NCBI GenBank assembly: GCA_001630475.1
Contig: KV419486.1
Location: forward strand, 1 to 28,890
Direction of reading: 5' to 3'
DNA: 28,890 nucleotides
DNA from: Sistotremastrum niveocremeum HHB9708
Taxonomy: Eukaryota; Basidiomycota; Agaricomycetes; Sistotremastrales; Sistotremastraceae
This document shows, in pieces, positions 1-9,582 of the stretch. A model generated the notes under the pieces. The model was given only the letters and a program-made list of their open reading frames with translations, was not told where the DNA came from and made no database searches. Position numbers and translations under genes: made by a program. Position 1 is the first letter of the stretch; each line of letters starts with the position of its first letter.

Positions 1-54
1 TACATCATGACCACCTGCAGACTACTGTACCACAGCTTCCACAAGCCAGCAAAT

Positions 55-98
55 AAGCTACAACTCGTATTGCCCGTTAGGGTTGCACCTCTAGTGAA
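55..98 (-). repeat. 44-bp inverted repeat, left arm (hAT-like end?)
   Basis: Bases 55-98 are the exact reverse complement of 26238-26281. Read on the minus strand from base 94 the arm begins TAGAGGTGCAACCC, which resembles a hAT terminal inverted repeat. On that reading an element would extend leftwards out of the window and base 94 would be its last base. The identity continues five bases past that point (TTCAC), so the true boundary is uncertain. Confidence 0.6.
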
Positions 99-238
99 TT
101 CTATGATTCAATCTCCTTCACCTTTGCGCAACACCTGTTATCCTTTGCCATTCGACGACTCCACAGCACCGGCTATACCAGCTGCTATATATACCTTAGA
201 CGTGGTGGATGATTTCGAGGTGGTCTGGAGGCGTTCCG

Positions 239-432
239 TAGGGGTTTATGCGACTGTGTCATGAGCATTCAGTGCCTTGGTAGGGGTTTATGCGAGCCAT
301 GTGAGTACCTCGCCATTATCTGTTGCTCGGTCTCGTCCACTAAAACACTTTCGATCCTCGAGCCTATTCCGGTAGTGGTCTGACCATTCCTGTGAGAGAA
401 GTCAAAGGTGTTGAGCTTAGGGGTTTATGCGA
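239..432 (+). repeat. Three copies of TAGGGGTTTATGCGA
   Basis: The 15-mer TAGGGGTTTATGCGA occurs at 239-253, 281-295 and 418-432, always in the same orientation. Spacing is irregular (42 and 137 bp between starts), so this is not a simple tandem array. A weaker relative (TAGCAGTTTATGTAA) lies near 476. It could be a protein-binding site cluster or a remnant of a repeat. The sequence itself does not decide. Confidence 0.6.
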
Positions 433-598
433 CCTGGCAAAGGGTAGACAATGTCGAAATTTCAATCAGGCTCATTAGCAGTTTATGTAACTAGAAGACA
501 GTGATATTCCTCAGTCGCGCAGACATTATAAAAGCGAATTCAAATCCTAATCTAATTGTCCAAACACATGTCCTATCGAGAAGGCGTATTGCAGATGC

Positions 599-1161
599 TC
601 ATTCGGTCGCGGGCGCTCCGCCGACCTTTTGGGAGCTTTCTATGTCATAGAAAGCTCTGTACTCCCAAGCTCGACGTCCCTTCATCCGAGTCATCAAGTT
701 TCCCTCTTCCTCTTCATCTGGATCGTGAGGAAGAATCCCTCCTTGAATCAGCGCCACAAGTTCTGGAGGCGTGACCCATGGGTCGATGACGGCCTGTTCT
801 TCCGCAGGCTCGGTAGGTGTTGGGCTTGGAGGCCTCGCTGATGGCGTCGCAGGGGGTGTAGGCGTTGGCGGCGTTGGCTCAACTGGAGATGGCGGCGGTG
901 GTGGTGGTGGTTCCGATGTAGATACCACTGGTGCAGTTTGGAGAGCGGGTATCTCCAGACGATCCTGCGTGTTTCCGCTAGAGTGTGCTTTGTTGCCTCT
1001 ATTGAAGTTTGGAGTAGATTTTCGAACTCGTACGCCACTATTAAGTATGTTAGAGCGAGGTTCATTCACCAAGATAGTCAGTCTTACATCTGTGGACCGC
1101 GAAGTATTGCTACGGCGGCGGGGGCGCTGCGAAGAGAGCGTGGTTTCTCTTGTCTAGGCAT
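599..1161 (-). CDS. Proline-rich hypothetical protein, two exons
   Basis: I do not recognise a family. The proposed model has exon 1 at 1161-1088 and exon 2 at 1037-599, with a 50-nt intron between them. The intron has a GTAAG donor, a CTAAC branch motif and a TAG acceptor. Splicing preserves the frame and gives about 170 aa ending in TGA at 599-601. The start ATG at 1159-1161 is the first on the transcript side of the divergent promoter. Residues about 50-95 form a run of Pro with Ser and Thr (PPPPPPPSPVEPTPP). A compact tail follows, with DPWVTPPELVALIQGG, an acidic DPDEEEEG patch and a basic Arg/Lys stretch. No signal peptide or membrane helix is visible. The folded part is probably the C-terminal 60 residues. 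The strand choice rests on the clean intron and the low-complexity protein. The antisense frames are Gly/Val shadows. Confidence 0.55.
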
Positions 1162-1382
1162 ATTGAATTGAGGGTAAATGAATGATGGTGATGATGATAT
1201 GAGCGAGAGTGATGCTTTCAGATGAGCAGTCGGTGAGAATGATTCAAGTTGTGTGATTGATTATTAAACGTGACCTGGATTTCGGAGTCTCGCTATTGGA
1301 TTCAAAGTCAGAGCGACTGTACAGTTCCAATTTTTATCCACAACTTACCACACATCAGTACTTCCACACTCATTCACTCAAA
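1162..1382. promoter_or_regulatory. Divergent promoter, proline-rich gene and DUF6532 gene
   Basis: These 221 bp separate two start codons that point away from each other. The plus-strand side ends in a C/T- and A-rich leader with CTCAAAATGCC around the ATG, a usual fungal start context. No strong TATA box is visible on that side. The shared spacer suggests coordinated expression, but that is inference. Confidence 0.45.
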
Positions 1383-4300
1383 ATGCCTCGGGCCAAAGCT
1401 AAGGATCCCCACGGGCTACAGCCATCCGGCTATCCCTGGGGGATTATCCGTGTGACAGGATATCCGCGTGACAGGATAGCCGTGACAGGGCCCATCCGAG
1501 GATGGAGGATGGAGGGCCTGGATTTTCGAGGATATCCGGATATAAATTAATATATTTATTATTTTATTTATTATTTTATTTATTATTTATATTATATATA
1601 TTATTATTTTAATCATTTATATATACATTTTCGATTATTTTTATTATTTTATTCGAATTTTTCGGACCTCACCACAGCCTGCAGCCTGCATCCAGCCTAG
1701 TGTTTGCAAGTCAGGTCACGTAACCGCCAAATAACCGTGACTTAGCCGTAACTTAACCATTTGTGACCTAACCATGGTTAAGGTCATGGCTCAGAGCTGG
1801 TGGTCAAGTCACAGTCATGGACCTCCCAGAAATCCTTGACCGCTTGCCTTAACCAATATGGGTAGATCCTTGTCTGCAGCCTTCCCCAGGCCTTCTGGTG
1901 TGTTCTGCTTGTCATATACATCATATATGAGGTCCAAGAACCCAGATTAAGTAGTAAAAAGTGGAGATTTATGACTTTTTTCAGGTCATAACCGCATTAA
2001 CCGGTCAAAGTCAGGTCATGGTCACCCAATTTTGGCTTAACCGTGACCGTTTGCGGTTATAGGTTACAGCAAAACCCCAAAAAATAACCGTGGTTTGGTT
2101 ACGGTTAGGGCCTCTGAGGTGCCCATAACCTAACTTAACCCGACTTTCAAACACTAATCCAGCCCTACATCCAGCCCTCCATCACTCAATCCATCCCCAA
2201 GCTGCCCATTTCCACCACTGACAGTCTTCTCCAAGGGTCTACACACTGTCTTGAGGTTGCTGAGCGACGTTGTCGATGAGGAAGGGGGTCCAAACGATGC
2301 TTGAGGCCGGTCGGTGGTGTTGGAGAGAGGCAGGGGACGAACAGCTGAGTTTGAAAACAGTCCGCGCGTCGTTTGTTGATCGTGTTTGATCAAGTTTGAT
2401 CACGGTCGGATCGCGGGAACACATATGTAAATAGTGAAAATAATATATATATTCGAAAATTAATATATATATTAATATATATTAAAACAAATAATATATA
2501 TATTAATATCCTAGGATGATCCGGATAATCTCGGATATCCCCGAAAATCTCGGATATCCCCCCCATTTTATCCGAGGATGGGGGATGGGCCTCCGAGAAA
2601 TTCCGGGGATATCCTTATCCTAGGATATAGCCCGTGGGGATCCTTAGCCAAAGCAACTGGTGGCACCGCAAAGTCAAAGACTGCTGCTGCTGCTGCTGCG
2701 ACCACCGCTGCAAAAAGCGGTACAAAGCGCAAGAACGCGGACGACACCGTCAAGTCTGTCGATCAAGAGACTCCCCCCAAACGTCAACGTGGAACCAAGG
2801 AAAAGGAGAACCAGATACCCCCTGCACCTGCCCCAGAACGTATGGCAACAAGATCCAAGCGAACTCCCACCGAGCGTGGAGAGCTTTTGAGTACGTGCCC
2901 GTCGTCTTCGTCATACTGATTATTGATATTAATATTGAGTAGCTCAGGAGATTACCAAGTCCAACTATCGACGAGCCTCCCAAGCAAGCAAGAAAGCCGT
3001 CACCAAGGAAGTTGCACAAGCCAACGAGCGCGCCGACGACGTCCAAGATCGCCCTCAGACTTTGTCAACAAGAGAGCCGGAGGTCCCTCCTCGTCAACAG
3101 AGAGGTCCTCTTCAGTCGTTTGAAGGAGATGATGAAGAACCTGAGGCAGAGGATCATCACGCCGAGGGACAGGGTGGTGATTTACCCGATTCAACAGTAA
3201 GTCCGGTTTATCCTCGTGGAGCTATTGCCAGGTTTCTAAATAGAGTTCTTCGATCGTAGTTTCAGGTCGTTCCGCATGCGAGAACCACTCGGGGTTCTGC
3301 TAACGGTGTCGGTCGATACTCTCAGACTGGCATAGATGGCCAACGAGCCATTGACGTTGATTCTATGGAGTCTTATAGTCGAGGATCCTCCCCTAATGGA
3401 AAATCTTATGAGCATGGCATGAGAGCAGCGGGAGAAAATACTTCTGATAGCATTCATTCTTCAACACCGGCCTCCCTTCATCATGGCAGTAGCCAGTCTG
3501 GTGCTTCCAGCACTTTGAGGAACCACTCCTCTTATTATCCGAGTCCCTCTCGGGATCGCTCTCGCAGCCCTCGTTATCGTCGCGAGAGATCCAGAGGAGA
3601 TCGTCGTCGATCGTACAGCCGCTCTCCTCGAGTCAACAATTCGTCTCGATATGGAAAAGACTCCGATTATCGAGACACAAGGACTCCTCCCTCTCTTCGC
3701 TATCGTAGTCAAAGTCGAGAGAGAAGCCACAACAGTGACTCACGGGGTCGCTCTCGAGTTGCCACTCCTCTCCACGGCGCAAGCCGTAACAGGCCTGCTA
3801 GTCCACGCCGATCTCAATCTCCACCCAGATCTGGGCTAACGGAACGTTATTCTCAGAACTCTCGCCAAGCAGACTCGGGCCGCAATACCCAGGCCCCCGC
3901 TCAGAGCGGTTCTCAGATCCAGATCCGCAACTCCTACGTTGCGGGTCCCAACATTATCGTCCATGGAGGCGGTGGCGGAAGCAGTCAGGGGGACCAAGGC
4001 AGCTCGAAAGGTCGAGATAACATCAATCGTGGGAATGATCGTGGAGATCATCGCGGTGGGCCCAGAGAACATCAGCAGCCTCAAGGTGGTGCGGGTGGCG
4101 GCGGTGGCGGCGGCGACTCGAGTTCCTCAGATGAAGAAGACAATGGCGGCGGCGGCGGCGGTGGCGGTGGAGGTCCAGGTGGTCCTGGCGATGGTGATGG
4201 AGACAGTAGCGGGCCTGATGATCAACCGGATGACGACGATGTGGATGACGAAGATGACAGACCTAGACGTCGCGGTCATGGAATTCCCTATCCTCCTGAC

Positions 4301-5421
4301 ATCGATCCCTTCTATCTATCTCCCACTGGGAAAGAGATCCCTCTCCGTAACCCTCAAATCACAACGGGCAAAGTCTCCGCATGGCAGTACCACGAGCAGT
4401 ATCGGAAGACCTTCTCGAAGTCTTGGAAAATTTTCATCGTCTCGCTGCTTCTCGAATGTCTCTTTCCGGATCCTGAGGGAGAGCGAAGACTGGCAATAAA
4501 AGCCTGGCAAGAAGCTTGCGACAGCGATCAGGTGTCGGCAAATTATGGATATGATGACCTGATCATCAGTAATGTGAGTAAAAATCATCCACAAGACTTC
4601 TGCTTACCTGTTCCCTTAGATCTTGCAGAGGGTGCCGCAGACTCGTAGCAAGCTCAAATCGACCGCAAGATCTTGGGTCGGAAGCTTCGGTCTAATCAAG
4701 ACCACGCAGAAGTCGAAGATGGCTGAGAATCGCAAGCTGCATGATAATCTGGTCAAAAAAGGACGATTCGTAGTCAGGGTACGTACGATAAACCACCCAG
4801 AGCCTATCTGAGAACTGTCGTCAACCCACAGGAACCCAATAATGCTTCGGACTTCCGTGTTTATCAAAACGCTGCAATCGCTGGAGTTCTTCGTGATGCT
4901 TTCTTCAAGAAGAGAGGTGTAGGTGATCTTGCTCGTCGGAAGTTCGATACCCTGCGGCCGGAACTCATCGCTGCGGCCTGCGCAGCTGTAAGTCAACCCA
5001 ACGATTGTCTATCGTCTCTCCAGATCTCCATCACTTACCGATGATCCCTATAGATCGAGAATGCTATCAACGAATATGCGAAGGGTTATTTTAAGGCGGA
5101 AGACTTCACCGCTGTCGATTACCGGTCTGCGTGGGCGATCCATCTCCAAACGCTGGAACGCTTTGGAAACTCGGGCAGAACTCCCCACCGCGCCCTGGAG
5201 ATTCTCTTGATGGACCTGCATGCGGAATTATAGTGCGTACTTTATCCTCCATCCTGTCAGCAATCTCACTCTCAGCTGCCAGCCTCGACCTCGCTCCCAA
5301 TCCTGAGGAGATGGCCGATGTCGCTCCCAAATTCGATGACGATCTTCTCGCTCAAGCTGCTGATGGTCTTGCCGATGGATACGAAGGCGATAACGAAAGA
5401 GGATTTGGCGTCGGTGCTTAG
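1383..5421 (+). CDS. RS/Gly-rich protein with C-terminal DUF6532 domain, exon 1 split by a transposon
   Basis: Seven exons are inferred: 1383-1399 joined to 2655-2890, 2943-3196, 3266-4573, 4620-4778, 4832-4987, 5054-5232 and 5283-5421. All phases agree and the uninterrupted product would be about 815 aa. After MPRAKA the N-terminus has a poly-Ala run from a GCT repeat (about 2682-2700) and a basic stretch (KRKNADD). Exon 3 encodes an RS-type region (SPSRDRSRSPRYRRERSR), then poly-Gly and Asp/Glu blocks. The C-terminal 270 residues match DUF6532, a domain of unknown role in Agaricomycetes. Landmarks are FIVSLLLECLFPDPEGER, LKSTARSWVGSFGL and the FRVYQNAAIAGVLRDAFF stretch. Introns are 46-69 nt. 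At exon 3 an alternative acceptor at 3259 would add Phe-Gln in frame. The mRNA may end earlier at TAG 5231-5233 if the last intron is retained. The insertion puts a stop at about 1548-1550 in the original reading frame. RS regions usually bind splicing factors or RNA, so a nuclear role is inferred only. Confidence 0.65.
1400..2646. mobile_element. Non-autonomous hAT-like element, 1,247 bp, in exon 1
   Basis: The ends are a perfect 19-bp inverted repeat, TAAGGATCCCCACGGGCTA at 1400-1418 and its complement at 2628-2646. The element is flanked by an exact 8-bp target duplication, GCCAAAGC, at 1392-1399 and 2647-2654. An 8-bp duplication is the hAT superfamily hallmark. Subterminal zones repeat GGATATCC and GGATAATCC-type motifs in both orientations (about 1440-1540 and 2510-2620), typical of transposase-binding arrays. 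The interior is AT-rich and contains a second element at 1698-2156. No transposase frame is present, so movement would need an enzyme in trans. The perfect termini and target duplication point to a fairly recent insertion. Confidence 0.88.
1698..2156. mobile_element. Nested hAT-like MITE, 459 bp
   Basis: The left end TAGTGTTTGCAAGTCAGGT (from 1698) and the inverted right end TAGTGTTTGAAAGTCGGGT (ending at 2156) match at 17 of 19 positions. The flanks are an exact 8-bp duplication, ATCCAGCC, at 1690-1697 and 2157-2164. The inside is built of short direct and inverted repeats around GGTCATGG, TAACCGTGACC and GGTTAAG, with no coding frame. It sits within the larger element at 1400-2646, so it landed in that element, here or in an ancestral copy. 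Its ends are unrelated to the host element's TAAGGAT ends, which implies a different transposase. Confidence 0.85.
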
Positions 5422-6646
5422 AGGTCGTCGTTCCGTTCAACCGGAGTTCATGATCGTTTTTGGTAGTTTCCCCACCACCGTTCTTCTCCCTTCACTTGTT
5501 ATCTCGGACTCACTCTTTTTTCATTTCTTTTCGAAGATCGCGCTCGCTGTTTCCTCTTTTCTCTCAACGTTCTCTTCGCAAAACTCCCCCTCAAAAAAAA
5601 ATCGAAAAATCGAAAATCGTCTCTCCTTCAATTTACTCCGCTTTTCCCCCACTTCCACACTCTTTTCTCTTCGAAATCCCATCGTTTTCTCGACCGTCGT
5701 TCATTTGATTTTAGCGTAGTGAACTGTAGCGAATATCTCGCTTTAATAGAGTCGCAAATTTATCATTGTTGCTCCATAATCAACCGTTCCAACCAAAGCC
5801 GCGCAAAGAAATTCCTATAACGAGAAAGCAGATTTGATTGATACTGGAGATAATGGCATTTGTCAAGAAACGATATGTGGGAGCTATGTATGTGCTACAG
5901 AAGTGGGGCATAGCGTCTGGCTGTAGATCCATAGCCCTCAAGAGCAAGGACCTGGCTATCGATGCTATTGTCGCTACAGCATGCTCTGTAGCGTCGCGTA
6001 GCCGGCAGTATCCGGGGGCCGGTTTCCTGATGTGCGGAGGTTCGAGGAGATGGATACTGAGGGGCTATTAGGGGCTCGGGAGAGGAGTGTGATGATGATG
6101 AAGGTGGGTGTCGATGACTGGGAAGGATGATGGATGGATAGGGGCACAAAAGAAGGTGAGGGGATGCTCGTCGGAACGGTGTGGCGAAGAAGCGATCGAA
6201 GGACTCGGATTCGAGTTGTCCTGCACAAATGGTATAAACGAGTGGTGGAGTGAGTAAAAACTGATCAACAGAGGTGCGAAGATGACTGTGAATGATGAGC
6301 TCGTCAAGAGCTATGCTGAAAGCGAATAATATAAAAGGTATGAAGAGCGAACGGGGTACAACGATGGATAATGCCCCCCTGCGTCGGTCACCAGATGAAG
6401 GAAACGAGATCACAACTGTGTCTCGTAGCGCATGTGCAGGCTCGAAGGGGGGCGATGTATCCAGGGATGTATTGGGGCGAATCAGGAGACGTACATGATC
6501 AGTCTCTAAACTAGCGGTACTTATAGTGAAAATAGAGTCAATGTATCGCATGGACATGAAACATAGAAGCTCTAAAAGACAGGAGAATAATCACATGTCC
6601 GAGATATGCGGAAAACGAGCATGAGGAAAATAGGGGAAGGAAATAG
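5422..6646. other. Spacer between DUF6532 gene and DUF6535 copy A
   Basis: The first 300 bp are pyrimidine-rich with A-runs and probably hold the 3' untranslated region of the DUF6532 gene. A 220-codon open frame lies on the minus strand at 5895-6557. It is rich in Ser, Pro and Arg, has no recognisable domain, and is not supported by any paralogue. The counterpart of exon 1 and of the promoter seen before copies B, C and D would be expected just upstream of 6646 and is not detectable. Confidence 0.4.
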
Positions 6647-9183
6647 GGGAGGATGAACAGAATTCCCTACAGTACGACATCGTACTGGCGAAGACGAAAG
6701 AAAAGGCCGATGAATGGAATTCAACGATGGACGTTACTCTGATCTTTGTGAGTGAGACGTTGTTCAAATTGATCGTCCGATACTGATTGTGCCTAGATCG
6801 CATTGTTCTCGGCGGTGCTTACCGCGTTCCTTGTCCCCGCTACCCAGGCCTTGCTCCCCAGTCCTAATGACTCGACAAATTCCACCTCTTCGTCTCCCCC
6901 ACCTCTCCCTGCTCGATCCGCTGAAGCAGTGTGCGCATTTTATTATCTATCACTTATTACCGCAGTGAGTCCTGATACCAGCGGTGTACCAATCGCATAC
7001 TAAATGAATCCCGAATTAGATCATTATTGCGGTTTTATGCGCGCTCGGCCGCCAATGGGTTCGGAGATTGACGATCCGACCGAACGTAAAAAGTTGGAGG
7101 GCCCGGACGTTCTGGCACATCGAACGTATGCGTCGAGCAGAACGTTGGATCCAGATTCTCATGGAGGTCCTCTACCGGATGTTGTTGACCTCCATAGGAT
7201 TGTTCATGACAGCACTTCTTTATCAGCTGTGGAACCTCTCGGGCTCGTTTGAGGAAAGAGCGACCATTCTCATCGCGACTTGGTCACTGGGGGTCATTCT
7301 GGTGATGGGCATTGTCTGCACTATGATTGCAACAACCTATCATGCCGTACGTTACCAGGGCTCGGTCTTTGAGGGAATGGTCAGTAAAGCCATCATCGGT
7401 GAAGCCGATTTAGGCCTGTTGAAGATTGTGACTCGCGGTCGAGAAGCGGCCGGCGCCATGAAGCGCAGGCTTAGGAAAATCAAGCCCAGAGCATGGTTGA
7501 GATATGGATGGGAACGACTTCGAACAGCGAACTTGATGGATAGTTTGAAGACAGTAATGCAATGGGTTCGGGCGGACGTCATACGGAAGGACCGGAGGCC
7601 GTTTGTCTGCTGGGTTAAGCACATAGCCTGGAGGGGTCTAGTGAGACTCGTGAACACCGCGAGGTCTCGGGTTGAGAAGATGAAAGACTGGGTTCAACTG
7701 AACAGAATCAAGGTCGAATGCGACTCCGCTGAACGACTGCTGGGAACGTACCTGGATCAGATCGCAGACGCTAGCGATCCTACCCTAGTGGAACGAGCAG
7801 CTGCTTCATTCCGGTATCGGGACTGGGTGCAATATGGAAGCGGTTCAACAGATCTCCTGAAGAAAGTCATCGAGCGTTTGACGGCGACCGACATGTCGAT
7901 TCGCGCGAGGGAAACGGTCGCTGTACAACTATTCCGGTTTCAATCTTGGATTGTCCCGAGACAGGAAGAGATCGATACCTTCAGAGAGTATGAGGGGTGG
8001 AGGATTACGGGAGTAGGGCAGCATGCGCGGTTAAAAAATTGGAAGGAGGAGGCCATGCAACATGACGAAGAAGAGCGCCGGGCAATTGAATTAACTGGAC
8101 TTCTTATCGAGCAGCACACGGTTGGCATCTCTCAATTTTTCAGTCCAACTAAGGATAACTACCGCAACATTCTGGCTCTCATATCTCTCCCATCCGACGA
8201 ATTTGTTGCTAAGTGCCTCTGCATCAGTGACCTAAACGAGGATTTTGGCGACCACGAAAAGATTCACAACTGGGCTATGGAACATTGCGGCAGGCTCATT
8301 GCTCGCCAAACCGACGACTTTACCCCGATTCTCACTCACATTGATCTCATTCGGACTATGAGAACTTTGCTCCGAGGGAAGGATAGCCGTGGTTCGTTAT
8401 CGTATAACGACATACTCCCAAGGATTATCGGCAATCGGGGTATTGAAGTCCTTGCCTTCCTTAACCAGTGGCTTTCCGAAAATCATTCCAGCTTTCACTC
8501 GGCCGCTTTTCAATGTGCATTTGAATCTGCTCTTCGCTCTCACTCAAACGCCGAGCTCGATATTTCCCCTGCCATTGCCTACATGGCTCAAAATGTACAG
8601 TTGCATTATTGGGCCAAAGCTGCTGATGCATTGCTTGCCTACCTCGACCATCATGACGTCACGACATTGTTGGACCATTCCGGGATCCATCTCTTCCTCC
8701 AGCAATGTGTGGATGCAGATTTTGTGGATCAGTATGGTAACCGGCTTTACTACTCCCGACAGGGCAGCGACGATATTCAAGAGTCCCGGCGGCGTTCTGC
8801 CCAGGCCCTCCTGGAGCGTAAGTTTTGCTCATTATTTCCTAAATTCGACTAACAAGTAATCAGGTTATCAAACCATTTTTATGCCCTCGAGGTCTCCACA
8901 TCGGCACTCAGCAACGATCGACGACATCGAAGCCAATCCTGAAGTGGCTGAAGAAGATCTCGGGTGTGGTACACATGTCCCATGGGATCCAAACGAGTCA
9001 GACGATGAAGACGCATCACCTCTAAAGAATGTCAAGGACCGAGTTCCTACCCCCTACCCCTCTTCGGACGACCTTGTCGAAATGACTTCTTCTCCGTCAC
9101 TTGTACCGGCTTCCGCTTCTCCCGAATCTGCGGTGCCGGTCTTAGACCATAGTGTTATCGACATTGACGATAGCGAGGCATGA
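6647..9183 (+). CDS. DUF6535 membrane protein, copy A, first exon missing
   Basis: Four exons align with exons 2-5 of the complete copies: 6647-6747, 6797-6964, 7020-8817 and 8864-9183, giving 795 codons plus a TGA stop. The acceptor at 6644-6646 keeps the phase of the paralogues, but exon 2 is 30 nt shorter than theirs. No exon 1 match exists upstream. A downstream in-frame ATG at 6727-6729 would start the protein just before the first helix. Four hydrophobic helices are visible: ALFSAVLTAFLVPATQALLP, AVCAFYYLSLITAIIIAVLC, the LMEVLYRMLLTSIGLFMTAL stretch, and TILIATWSLGVILVMGIVCT. The tail keeps SDPTLVERAAASFRYRDWVQ and FVAKCLCI. The C-terminus (VPVLDHSVIDIDDSEA) lacks the HHVINMT motif of the other copies. 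This is the most diverged member. It may be a 5'-truncated but otherwise intact gene or a recent pseudogene. Confidence 0.7.
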
Positions 9184-9582
9184 TCGCACATACGAGACAT
9201 TTCATTTTGACACTACTGTCTTTGACCAGCAGAGCATTTTCTTTGAATGAACGAACCATTTGCTGGGCGAGGATGATCCTTCTTCCTGTCAAGGGAAGGT
9301 CGTCGAGAGCACTAATAGGACTTATAGTCAATGTACCGACCCAAGTCATCGCGAAAGACGACGTATTCATTGTCGATATTGATATGAGAATAAAACTTGA
9401 TAAAAAGGGAACCAGTTGTGCCTGGAATAGCCATGAGTTGAGCGCCAGAAGCATGTCAGCGCGATGCACGCACCGGACAGGTCGATCTCCTGTCGGGCCT
9501 TGAATCCTTTCACCCTCCTTGTCTCCTAACATCACCATCCCCCACCCCCTCTCCCAGTCGTTCCTCTCAGCCGTCCGAAAGT
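9184..9582 (+). promoter_or_regulatory. Spacer and promoter of DUF6535 copy B
   Basis: From about 9410 to 9510 the sequence closely matches the upstream regions of copies C and D. Shared words include GTGCCTGGAATAG, GAAGCATGTCA and GATGCACGCACCG (about 9463-9475). A pyrimidine-rich leader (CACCCTCCTTGTCTCCTAAC) then runs to the ATG at 9583. The part before 9400 follows the stop codon of copy A and shows no gene of its own. Confidence 0.5.

Larger units (their letters stand above)
1..540. other. Left edge without a supported gene
   Basis: No convincing coding region was found. An 85-codon open frame at 7-264 has no recognisable domain and no counterpart elsewhere in the window. The stretch holds one arm of a 44-bp inverted repeat and three copies of a 15-bp direct repeat, both listed separately. 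A TATAAAAG box lies near 528-535 on the plus strand, but only a frame antisense to the proline-rich gene follows it. Confidence 0.5.

Noticed and set aside
239-432. Telomere-like repeats
   Set aside because: TAGGGG is present, but there is no tandem TTAGGG array.
771-1157. Gly/Val-rich plus-strand frame over the proline-rich gene
   Set aside because: It is the antisense shadow of the proline codons. The minus strand has a clean intron.
5895-6557. 220-codon minus-strand open frame before copy A
   Set aside because: Ser/Pro/Arg-rich composition, no domain, no paralogue support and shorter overlapping frames in other phases. Probably chance.
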